DNA from: Comamonas sp009360615
Lineage (GTDB): Bacteria; Pseudomonadota; Gammaproteobacteria; Burkholderiales; Burkholderiaceae_C
NCBI RefSeq assembly: GCF_035784015.1
Contig: NZ_JALKOW010000004.1
Strand: one strand, 5' to 3'
DNA length: 64,000 nucleotides
Shown: positions 55,666 through 63,512 of the stretch, one piece after another
Layout of the letters: every line of letters begins with the position of its first letter
Numbering within the stretch: the first letter of the stretch is position 1
The notes under the pieces: model-generated
What the model was told of the DNA's origin: nothing
The model's database searches: none
What the model saw: only the letters and a program-made list of their open reading frames with translations
Translations under genes and position numbers: made by a program

Positions 55666-55701
55666 TCTTGTATGCAAGTTGACTGCAACTTGCATACAAG
55701 A
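55666..55701. promoter_or_regulatory. 36-base perfect palindrome upstream of dctA, probable GntR operator
   Basis: TCTTGTATGCAAGTTG (55666-55681) and CAACTTGCATACAAGA (55686-55701) are exact inverted repeats of 16 bases around a 4-base spacer, 24 bases before the dctA start. Each arm contains a half-symmetric TTGTATGCAA, which resembles FCD-type GntR sites, so two dimers could bind. Binding there would block the promoter. Confidence 0.75.
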
Positions 55702-55771
55702 ATGTAGGCAAGCGAAAGGCGTGCCAGCAGAGGGTATTCCTGCAGATTTCCGTCATTTCGAAGAAGGTCAG

Positions 55772-55798
55772 CCTTGACTTTCATGCATGAAATCAAGG
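55772..55798. promoter_or_regulatory. second palindrome in the dctA upstream region
   Basis: TTTCATGCATGAAA is a perfect 14-base palindrome (55779-55792), extended by CCTTGA and TCAAGG with one unpaired base. It lies about 130 bases before the dctA start and 90 bases after the cls stop. It could be an activator site for dctA or a transcript hairpin. Confidence 0.45.
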
Positions 55799-55862
55799 GA
55801 CTGTCCGTCCTGGTGCGAGACCGGCAGTCTGTGTGCACGCGCCTGGTGCGCGGTCGTGGCGC

Positions 55863-55881
55863 ATGCCCAAAGCTTGGGCAT
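55863..55881 (-). terminator. hairpin just after the cardiolipin synthase gene
   Basis: ATGCCCAA pairs with TTGGGCAT over a 3-base loop, beginning seven bases past the cls stop on the minus strand. No T run follows, so it is a weak terminator candidate. Confidence 0.4.
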
Positions 55882-55887
55882 AGGGGC

Positions 55888-57318
55888 CTACAGCAGAGGG
55901 CTCAGGGCACCCAGCAGGTTGTCCCAGATGCGTTTCCACCAGCGCGTGGTGCGCACCTGCTCCAGTGTCACCCTGTCGGAGTCGCGGAGATAGCTTTGCT
56001 GGCGCTGACGGATGGCAGCGGTGGTGGCTTCGTCGTGGAGCAACACGTTGTTCTCGAAGTTCAGGTCGAAGCTGCGCAGATCCAGATTCGTGGAGCCGAT
56101 CAGGCTGACCGAGCCGTCCAGGCACAGGGTCTTGGCATGCAGCAGGCCGGGGCGGAATTCGTGGATATGGACGCCGGCCCTCAGCAGTCGCCAGTAATGG
56201 CTGCGGCTGACGGCGCCGACGATCCATGAGTCATTGCGGGCCGGCAGGATCAGCGTGACCTGCACCTGGCGAAGCGCGGCGGCGCACAAGGCATCGAGCA
56301 CCGTGCTGTCGGGCACGAAATAGGGTGTGGAGATCACGACCTCGCGCCGCGCGCAGGCCAGCAGGCAGGCAACCAGCTGGGGGGTGGAGCGTGCTCTTTC
56401 CGTCGGCCCTTCGGCGATCGCAAGAGCATGGAAGCCGCCCTCAGCGGCAACGGCTGCTTCGATTGCGGGGGGGGCCAGACGCGTATCGGACTGTGCCCAG
56501 TCACTGGCAAAGGCTTGCTGCATCTGCGTGACCACCGGGCCCTGCAGGCGCAGCATGATGTCCACCCAGGGAGCGTAGCGCGCCTTGATGTGAAAGCCCT
56601 CATCGGCGCAGTTCTGGCTGCCGCAATAGAAGATCCTGCCGTCTATGAGCGTGATCTTGCGGTGATTGCGCAGGTCGATGCGGCTGGTGAGCATGACCTT
56701 GAGCAGATTGCTGATGGGCAAGGCAATGGCCAGGTGCACGCCGGCCTGCCGCATCTGCTGCCACAGTGGCGAGCGCGTCAATGCGCGCGAGCCCAGCCCG
56801 TCGACCATGGCGCGGCAGGTCACGCCGCGCCGCGCAGCACGCATCAGTGCATGGGCCACGTCGGTGCCGGTTCCGTCGTCCAGCCAGATGTAGTACAGCA
56901 CGTTGATCTCGCGGCGCGCGGCATCCATGTCGGCCAGCATTTGCGCACGGGCGTGTGCACCATCGCGCATCAGCTCGGCCTGTTGGCCGGGCAGCGGCAC
57001 AAAGCCGTTGATGGACGAGGCATAGCGAAACGCCGGCAGCCACTGATCGGGAATGGCGGGACTTGCCTGCGGCATGGGTGCAACGCCGCCTCCGTGGGTC
57101 TGGCAGAACTCGCGCACATTGAGTCTTCTGCGGCCGGGTACACGGCCCAGGGCCACTTCGCCAAAAAGGTAGTACAGCAGGCAGCTCAGATAAGGCAGCA
57201 GCACGATGACCATGAGCCAGGCCAGTCGCACGTCGGGGCGCATGTCCCGACGCAGCAGAATGCGCAGGCCGAAGCCGGCGATCAGCAATACATGAAGAGT
57301 CAGCAGCAGCCAGGTCAT
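55888..57318 (-). CDS. cls: cardiolipin synthase
   Basis: 476-residue membrane phospholipase-D-type enzyme that joins two phosphatidylglycerols into cardiolipin. Two N-terminal membrane helices (about residues 3-22 and 33-53) precede the two HKD motifs: HRKITLIDGRIFYCGSQN and HAKTLCLDGSVSLIGSTN, each followed by the usual acidic and asparagine residues. ISTPYFVPDSTVLDAL and the C-terminal NLLGALSPLL fit ClsA-type proteins. ATG 57318 begins the first helix. Divergent from amtB. Confidence 0.94.
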   Translation of the reverse strand: MTWLLLTLHVLLIAGFGLRILLRRDMRPDVRLAWLMVIVLLPYLSCLLYYLFGEVALGRVPGRRRLNVREFCQTHGGGVAPMPQASPAIPDQWLPAFRYASSINGFVPLPGQQAELMRDGAHARAQMLADMDAARREINVLYYIWLDDGTGTDVAHALMRAARRGVTCRAMVDGLGSRALTRSPLWQQMRQAGVHLAIALPISNLLKVMLTSRIDLRNHRKITLIDGRIFYCGSQNCADEGFHIKARYAPWVDIMLRLQGPVVTQMQQAFASDWAQSDTRLAPPAIEAAVAAEGGFHALAIAEGPTERARSTPQLVACLLACARREVVISTPYFVPDSTVLDALCAAALRQVQVTLILPARNDSWIVGAVSRSHYWRLLRAGVHIHEFRPGLLHAKTLCLDGSVSLIGSTNLDLRSFDLNFENNVLLHDEATTAAIRQRQQSYLRDSDRVTLEQVRTTRWWKRIWDNLLGALSPLL

Positions 57319-57516
57319 GGATCAGTGCAGCAACGATGGACCTTGTCGAGCATAGCGGGGTCCGGCCTGAGCACAAGCTGCACGCCTGCATCGGGGCCTG
57401 GGCGATTGATGGACAGGCGCATCCGGCGACCCGTGATGCAGCGATCAACGATCGACCCGGCGCTGGCATGGAACCTGCTTTCCTTTCTGTCAAGGCAAAC
57501 AAGCAGGGGGGAGTGC

Positions 57517-58749
57517 ATGGAAATGGTGCCATTGACTGCCATCGACAAGGCAGATACCGGGTGGGTCATGGTTGCGTCGGCGCTGGTCTTGCTGATGACC
57601 TTGCCGGGCATCGCCCTGTTCTATGCAGGGCTGGTGCGTCGCAAGAATGTGGTCAACACCATGGTGGCCGTGTTTGCGGTGGCCTGTGTGGTGACCCTGA
57701 CCTGGTTCGGCCTGGGCTACTCGCTCGCATTTACAGCAGAGTCTCCCTGGCTCGGCAACCTGGGGCGCGCCTGGTTTGCCGCATTGCACTTTGACGGACG
57801 GCGCAGCGTGATTTCGGTCAGCCATCTGGCGCCGCATCTGCCCGAAGCGGCCTATGCCCTGTTCCAGGCCGCATTCGCCATCATCACCACCTCGCTGATC
57901 GTGGGGGCCGTGGTCGAGCGCATGCGTTTCGCGGCGCTGCTGGTGTTTGCCGCGCTGTGGAGCGTTCTGGTCTATGCCCCGGTGGCGCACTGGGTGTGGG
58001 AGAGCGGCGGCTGGCTGAACCAGCTGGGTGCACTGGACTTTGCCGGCGGTGCCGTGGTGCATGTGAACGCAGGAGTGGCAGCACTGGTATGCGCCTTCAT
58101 GATGGGGCGCAGGCGTGGCTACGGAACCGAGCCCTTCGAGCCGCACAGCCTGGGCTGGACGGCCATGGGTACGGCGATGCTGCTGATCGGCTGGTTCGGG
58201 TTCAACGCCGGGTCGGCCCTGTCCGCCGACGGGCGCGCAGCGCTGGCCTTTGTGGTCACGCTGGTGGCGGCAGCGGCCGCCGGACTGGCATGGATGGTGG
58301 TGGAGTGGCTGGTTCGCGGTGCTCCCACCTTGCTGGGCCTGCTCTCCGGCATGGTGGGTGGGTTGGTCGCCATCACTCCTGCCGCCGGGTTTGTGCAGGT
58401 GGGCAGTGCGGTCTGGATAGGCCTGATTGCGGGTGCCGTCTGTTTCTGGGGCGCAACCTGGCTCAAGCGCCGGCTGGGGGCCGACGACTCGCTCGATGTG
58501 TTCGGCGTGCACGGGGTGGGCGGCATTGCCGGCTCCATCCTCACGGCAATATTCGCCGATCCCTTGATTGCGGGTACGGGCGCCACAGTGCTCAATCAGC
58601 TGATCGCGGTGGCCGCAGTGGCTGCCTACAGTGCCGCAGCCACGGCCGGGGTGCTGGTGCTGATCCGTCTGCTGATGCCGTTGCGGGTGGATGCCGTGCA
58701 GGAGATGGAGGGTCTGGATATCAGCCTGCATCTGGAGCGTCAGCACTAG
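57517..58749 (+). CDS. amtB: ammonium transporter
   Basis: 410-residue Amt/Rh-family channel with 11 predicted helices. The twin histidines of the pore appear in GGAVVHVNAGVAALVCAF and GVHGVGGIAGSILTA. DTGWVMVASALVLLMTLPGIALFYAGLVR is the usual first helix and the signature DFAGGAVVH is present. There is no cleaved signal peptide of the E. coli type. ATG 57517 follows GGGGGGAG. The usual partner glnK is not adjacent; a small gene of unknown type follows by 26 bases. Confidence 0.95.
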   Translation: MEMVPLTAIDKADTGWVMVASALVLLMTLPGIALFYAGLVRRKNVVNTMVAVFAVACVVTLTWFGLGYSLAFTAESPWLGNLGRAWFAALHFDGRRSVISVSHLAPHLPEAAYALFQAAFAIITTSLIVGAVVERMRFAALLVFAALWSVLVYAPVAHWVWESGGWLNQLGALDFAGGAVVHVNAGVAALVCAFMMGRRRGYGTEPFEPHSLGWTAMGTAMLLIGWFGFNAGSALSADGRAALAFVVTLVAAAAAGLAWMVVEWLVRGAPTLLGLLSGMVGGLVAITPAAGFVQVGSAVWIGLIAGAVCFWGATWLKRRLGADDSLDVFGVHGVGGIAGSILTAIFADPLIAGTGATVLNQLIAVAAVAAYSAAATAGVLVLIRLLMPLRVDAVQEMEGLDISLHLERQH

Positions 58750-58775
58750 TGGTCCATCAGAGACAGGAGCCGTGT

Positions 58776-59096
58776 ATGGAGGACAGCGAGCGAGTGGCGG
58801 TGGCCGCACATCTGCATGTGGTGTTGCGGCGCAAGACGGGCCGGGTGACCGATACCGAATGGATGGCCTGCAACCAGGTCTATGCACAGGCCATGGTGGC
58901 CTTTGCGCTGGAGCATGCGCGAGAGCAACAGGATGAGGAGCTGGCGCGCCTGGCCCGGCGTCTGCAGGATAGCTGGAGCGTGGACAAGCCGCGACATGCA
59001 GCGCCTGTCGCGACCACGCACAGCGATAGCTCGGTCACCACCAAGGCCGCCGAGATATTGCGCACCTCGGCACGCTATATCGGCGGGCTGCGCTGA
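58776..59096 (+). CDS. small protein of unknown function downstream of amtB
   Basis: 106-residue, mostly helical, charged protein. It starts MEDSERVAVAAHLHVVLRRK and has segments TEWMACNQVYAQAMVAFALE and RLARRLQDSWS; the tail TTKAAEILRTSARYIGGLR is amphipathic. ATG 58776 follows AGGAG with a 7-base spacer, and the gene is 26 bases after the amtB stop, so it is very likely co-transcribed. It has no PII (GlnK) T-loop or fold motifs. A partner or regulator of the transporter is possible. Two hairpins lie after its stop. Confidence 0.75.
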   Translation: MEDSERVAVAAHLHVVLRRKTGRVTDTEWMACNQVYAQAMVAFALEHAREQQDEELARLARRLQDSWSVDKPRHAAPVATTHSDSSVTTKAAEILRTSARYIGGLR

Positions 59097-59131
59097 GGCA
59101 CAAGCCGGATCTGGGGCCGGGACGGCTTGGC

Positions 59132-59190
59132 GTCACGGATCACAATGCCTGTGAGCCGTGACAGTCCGCCGCCGCAGGCTGCGGCGGCAA
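59132..59190. terminator. two tandem hairpins between convergent genes
   Basis: GTCACGGATCACA pairs with TGTGAGCCGTGAC (one mismatch, 5-base loop, 59132-59162). A second stem, GCCGCCGCAG with CTGCGGCGGC, follows at 59170-59190. Neither has a T run, but they lie between the stops of two convergent genes. Confidence 0.45.
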
Positions 59191-59200
59191 CGAGCCGGGC

Positions 59201-60565
59201 CTATTGCTTTTTCAGCTCGGCGATATAGGCATCGCGAGCCTTCACGCCATCGGCCGTGAAGTCGGTGAACACGCCGTCAATGCCCAGACGGTAGTAAGCC
59301 AGATATTCCTGCAGCGGGTCGCCCTTGAAGATGCCCGCGAGCCGGCTGGCCTCGCTGCGGAAGGTGAAGCTGTGCACCACCAGACCGGCCTTGTGCGCAT
59401 TGGCGATCAGGCCGGTGTCCCTGAGTGTGTTGACGTCCTTGAGGCCTGCACCGTCCTTGTAGGGAACGACGGAATGGGCCAGCACCTGGGGTTTCCAGGG
59501 ACCGATGCCGTCGGCATAGGTCTTGATCTCGGCCAGGCCTGCCGGCGTCTGCATGACCGCGAAGGTGCGCGCATCGCCGGCCAGCGTCCAGCTATAGGGG
59601 CGGCCGCTGATGAAGGTCCATTCGTCGGCAGTGATATAGCCGACGGAGCCGTCCCTGAAGTTGTAGTCGTTGCCATCGATCAGCTGCACTCCTTTGGCCC
59701 GCATGCCTGCCTTGCGCAGATACTTCAGGCTGTCGGGGTCGAAGCTCTGGATGTAGATGGGCGCTTCCTTGCGGTTGAGATTGTTCCTGTCCAGCAGCGC
59801 CATCACGGCGTCTTCGAAGGGGTGCTCACCCGTTCCGCAGCTGTTGGCAATGGCTTGCTGGTTGTTCCAGTATGGGTTCTTGGTCTCGGCGTAGACGGCA
59901 ATCGTGCGGCCTGCCGCCTTGCCCTTGGCGAGTGCGATGTCGATCACGTCCTGGGCGCTGATCAGTGGCAGCTTGCCATTCCATTCGCTGGGGCGGTCGG
60001 CGCGGTTGTCCAGCGTGGTGCCGCCAAGCAGCGTGCGCAGCTCATGCAGGGTGAAGTCCGAGATGGACCAGTCGCCGGTATGGTCCTCGCCATCGACCAC
60101 CAGAGCCTGCAGCACCGACTTCTGATTGTTCGGATCGATGCGGTCGCTCAGGTACTGTGCGGGGCCGTTGGCGGCAATGGGCGGGTACTTCACGTTGACC
60201 AGCACGCCAGGCGTGGTGCGCTTGCGGCCAGCCACATAGGCATTGATCTTGGCGACCTCGGCGATATTGGTGCTGTCGCTGAGCCAGGCGTTGTGGCGTG
60301 CCACCAGCTGGCAGTCGCGGCTCAGGTGCATGTCCAGCTCGATCATGTCGGCACCGGCATCGATGGCTTTCTCATACGCCATCTGTGTCTGCTCGGGATA
60401 CAGCCCCGAATAGCCGCGGTGGGCGATGACCTGGGGCTGCTTGCCATCCAGCGTCAGAAACTGAGGCGCAGGTGCCGGCGTCGGGCCGTCTCCACCGCCA
60501 CAGGCACTCAGGGCAAGGGCGGCAAGCAAGGTCAGGGCAAAGACGGGGTGGCGGGTATGGGACAT
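59201..60565 (-). CDS. lipoprotein glycerophosphodiester phosphodiesterase
   Basis: 454-residue exported enzyme of the GlpQ type that cleaves glycerophosphodiesters to glycerol 3-phosphate and alcohol. The signal peptide MSHTRHPVFALTLLAALALS ends in a lipobox with Cys22. The barrel begins QVIAHRGYSGLYPEQT with the HRG motif, followed by MIELDMHLSRDCQLVARHN with the metal acids and catalytic histidine, and ends GIDGVFTDF. An ATG four codons upstream (60577) is also open. It is a longer, calcium-dependent-like form; substrate range is unknown. Confidence 0.9.
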   Translation of the reverse strand: MSHTRHPVFALTLLAALALSACGGGDGPTPAPAPQFLTLDGKQPQVIAHRGYSGLYPEQTQMAYEKAIDAGADMIELDMHLSRDCQLVARHNAWLSDSTNIAEVAKINAYVAGRKRTTPGVLVNVKYPPIAANGPAQYLSDRIDPNNQKSVLQALVVDGEDHTGDWSISDFTLHELRTLLGGTTLDNRADRPSEWNGKLPLISAQDVIDIALAKGKAAGRTIAVYAETKNPYWNNQQAIANSCGTGEHPFEDAVMALLDRNNLNRKEAPIYIQSFDPDSLKYLRKAGMRAKGVQLIDGNDYNFRDGSVGYITADEWTFISGRPYSWTLAGDARTFAVMQTPAGLAEIKTYADGIGPWKPQVLAHSVVPYKDGAGLKDVNTLRDTGLIANAHKAGLVVHSFTFRSEASRLAGIFKGDPLQEYLAYYRLGIDGVFTDFTADGVKARDAYIAELKKQ

Positions 60566-60696
60566 GGTTTCAGGCATGGATGGAGATCGCCTCATGCTTG
60601 CGGTTGTTGATGACGGTTGTGTGACCCTGCACTGAGAGCATTTCACGCTCCGAAGCGCAGGGCTGCGGGGTGGCAGCCCTGTGCGGGACGCGGCGG

Positions 60697-61891
60697 TTAC
60701 AGACCCAGCTTCCTGGCGACGTAGTCGGCATCCTTGTCGCCTCGGCCCGAGAGGTTGACCAGGATATGCTGGTTCTTGCCGAGCCCCGGCGCTTCGCGCA
60801 TGGCCCAGGCCACGGCGTGCGCACTTTCCAGTGCCGGGATGATGCCCTCCACACGCGACAGCGTCATGAAGGCATTCAGGCATTCCTTGTCATCCACGGA
60901 CTGGTAGTCCACGCGCCCTATGTCCTTGAGATAGCTGTGCTGCGGGCCCACGCCGGGGTAGTCCAGGCCCGAGGCAATGCTGTGCACGGCGGCCGGCGTG
61001 CCGTCGGCGTTCTCCAGCACATAGCACTTCATGCCGTGAATCTCGCCGGGCTTGCCCACCGACAGCATGGCGGCCGGGCTTGTCCACGCCCTCGCCGGCA
61101 GGCTCCACGCCCACCAGATGCACGGACGCGTCACCCAGGAAGGCCGTGAAGATGCCCATGGCATTGCTGCCTCCGCCCACGCAGGCCGCCACATGGTCGG
61201 GCAGCTTGCCGTGCCGGGAATGGAACTGCTCGCGTGCCTCGCGACCGACGATGGACTGGAAGTCCCGCACCATCATGGGAAAGGGATGCGGGCCGACCAC
61301 CGAGCCACTCGCGTAAATGGTGTTGACGGGGTCTTGCAGATAGACCTCGAAGGCGCTGTCCACCGCCTCCTTCAGCGTGGCTGCGCCGCGCGTGACGGGC
61401 ACCAGATTGCAGCCCAGAATGCGCATCTTGGTGACGTTGGGGTGTTCCTTCTCGATATCCACCTGGCCCATGTGAATCTCGCAGGGAATGCCCACCAGTG
61501 CACAGGCCGTGGCCAGGGCTACGCCATGCTGGCCGGCGCCGGTCTCGGCAATGACTTTTTTCTTGCCCATGAACTTGGCCAGCAGTGCCTCGCCCAGGCA
61601 GTGGTTGATCTTGTGCGCCCCCGTGTGATTCAGATCCTCGCGCTTGAGATGGATCTGCGCGCCGCCCAGCTGATCGGACAGGCGTCTGGCGTGAAAGATG
61701 GGGCTGGGTCGGCCCACATAGTCTGCAAACAGTGCGGCCAGCTCGTCCTGGAAATCCTGGCGCTGGACGATCTCTTCATAGGCTGCGGCGATCTCGTCCA
61801 TGCACAGCTTGAGCTCGGGTGGCACGAGCTGGCCGCCATAAGGGCCGAAGAAGCCCTGGGCATCGGGCATGGCTTGGGGGTTCTGGGTCAT
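60697..61891 (-). pseudogene. trpB: tryptophan synthase beta chain, frameshifted orphan copy
   Basis: A TrpB-type gene starting at ATG 61891 behind GAGGAG. The first part is intact: LKREDLNHTGAHKINHCLGE holds the PLP lysine, and ETGAGQHGVALATACA and CVGGGSNAMGIF follow. The frame then breaks at about 61067-61074: it reads VEPAGEGVDKPGRHAV, after which family similarity continues in another frame as LSVGKPGEIHGMKCYVLE through LVNLSGRGDKDADYVA to a stop at 60697. Restoring one extra 8-base unit GCCGCCAT at the break joins the frames and gives the family spacing GxHxAxLxxGxxG. No trpA is adjacent. A sequencing error, a phase-variable state or a real decayed copy are the options. Confidence 0.88.
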
Positions 61892-62076
61892 GGCTTGTCT
61901 CCTCGGGTGTCGGGCAGCAAAGCCGCATTCATAGCACATGGCGGGTTGGGGACGTTTGCAGGCAAGTCCCGATGGAAGAGTTGTGAAAAATGCCTGCGAA
62001 CCGCAAGAGGAAAGTGCTGACAGCTATTGTTTTGATATTTGCAGCGTCCCCTCCAGCCCTGAAACACAATAGCGAC

Positions 62077-63510
62077 ATGAAAGCCAGCTCAGTCCGCGAT
62101 ATCGTCTTTGCCCACGCTCTGGAAACCGCCGCTGCGCACGAGGCGCTGCCAACGGCCGAGCGCTGCACGGCCATCACGCAGGAGTGCCTCCACGCCCAGG
62201 GCAGGACCGCAGGGGGGGGCCGCGCAGCGTTCGAAGGCTTTCTGCTGGAGCGGGCACGACGTGTGATCGCTGCAGCGCAGCTGCCTGCCGACATACGCGC
62301 GATGACCCGGCAGCGCGCCGGCATTTCGCGCTGGATGGTGCTGGCCGTAATGGCTGCGGCGTTTGCGCTGGGTTTTGCGGGCCATGCGGTCACCGACCCG
62401 CATCGTGTGGACCTGCTCTCGGCTTCGCTGGTCGGTATCGTGCTGTGGAATCTGCTGGTCTATGCGCTGTTGCTGCTGACCTGGCTGCGCAGTCGGGTGC
62501 GGCGCAAGACGACGGTGATTGCTCCGCTGGAGCCCGAACAGGGACAGGGCGCCGCGGCAGTGCCTGGCGGCTGGCTGCAGAAGCTGCAGGCAAGACAGTG
62601 GCGTGTTTCACGCGGCACGGGACTGCGCAAGATGGCGCTGAACTTCGAGCGCAACTGGTGGCTGGTCAACCAGCGGCCGCGCCATGCGCAATGGCTTGCG
62701 TGCCTGCATCTGGGGGCTGCCATGCTGGCGCTGGGCGCGCTGGCATCGCTATGGCTGACCGGCCTGACAAAGGCGTACCAGGTGGGCTGGGAGAGCACTT
62801 TTCTTTCGCCCTCCGCTGTGCAGACCTGTCTGAACCTGCTGTTTGCGCCGGTGCAGCATCTGCTGGGGCTGGCGCCGTGGAGTCCAGCGCAGATCCAGGC
62901 GTTGCAGGGTTGGTCGGCCGGTGATGCCGCTGATGCGGGACCACGCTGGGTGCAGCTCTACAGCTGGTTGCTGGGCTTGATGGTGGTCGTGCCGCGACTG
63001 CTGCTGGCGCTCTGGCAGGGTGCCAGAAGCTGGTGGTTGAGCCGGCATCTGGCCTTGCCGCTGCAGCAACCCTATTTCCGGAAGCTGCAGCGCGACTGGG
63101 CGGGACGCGCCACGGTGCTGCGGGTGCAGCCCTACAGCCTGGATATCACGCCCGAGCGGGAAGCCGCCCTGCGCAGCCATGTGGCGCAGAGCTACGGTGC
63201 TGGAGCGCAGCTTGAGCTGCGGCCGGTGCTGGCCTATGGAGCGCCCTTGCCGGATGCTTCGTCTGTTGACGCTCTGCAGGTGCTGCTGCTCAATCTGGCT
63301 GCCACGCCGGAGGCGGAAATTCATGGCGTGCTGCTGGCACAGGTATTGAGCCGCTGGGGCGCACAGACCGATGTGTGGCTGTGGGCGGCGGATTTTCGGA
63401 CGCGCAACAGCGGTGCCCCGGCGCGTGTGCAGGAGCGCGAACAGCTGTGGCGGGAGTTTGTGCACAGCGCGGGCCTGAACGCGACCCTGGTGCCCGACGC
63501 AGGAGTGTGA
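62077..63510 (+). CDS. DUF2868 membrane protein
   Basis: 477-residue protein with about five hydrophobic segments (around residues 80-105, 110-135, 205-232 and 290-320 are clearest) and a soluble C-terminal domain. FERNWWLVNQRPRHAQWLACLHLGA is the recognisable DUF2868 segment. ATG 62077 fits the family length. It is followed after two bases by a DUF3482 GTPase gene; the pair is conserved in many beta- and gamma-proteobacteria and its role is unknown. A membrane-bound partner of the GTPase is a reasonable guess. Divergent from trpB. Confidence 0.85.
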   Translation: MKASSVRDIVFAHALETAAAHEALPTAERCTAITQECLHAQGRTAGGGRAAFEGFLLERARRVIAAAQLPADIRAMTRQRAGISRWMVLAVMAAAFALGFAGHAVTDPHRVDLLSASLVGIVLWNLLVYALLLLTWLRSRVRRKTTVIAPLEPEQGQGAAAVPGGWLQKLQARQWRVSRGTGLRKMALNFERNWWLVNQRPRHAQWLACLHLGAAMLALGALASLWLTGLTKAYQVGWESTFLSPSAVQTCLNLLFAPVQHLLGLAPWSPAQIQALQGWSAGDAADAGPRWVQLYSWLLGLMVVVPRLLLALWQGARSWWLSRHLALPLQQPYFRKLQRDWAGRATVLRVQPYSLDITPEREAALRSHVAQSYGAGAQLELRPVLAYGAPLPDASSVDALQVLLLNLAATPEAEIHGVLLAQVLSRWGAQTDVWLWAADFRTRNSGAPARVQEREQLWREFVHSAGLNATLVPDAGV

Positions 63511-63512
63511 CG

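Noticed and set aside
56428..57516. Upstream extension of the amtB frame over the cardiolipin synthase gene
   Set aside because: The frame is open by chance opposite cls; AmtB similarity begins only at 57517, where a good ribosome site exists.
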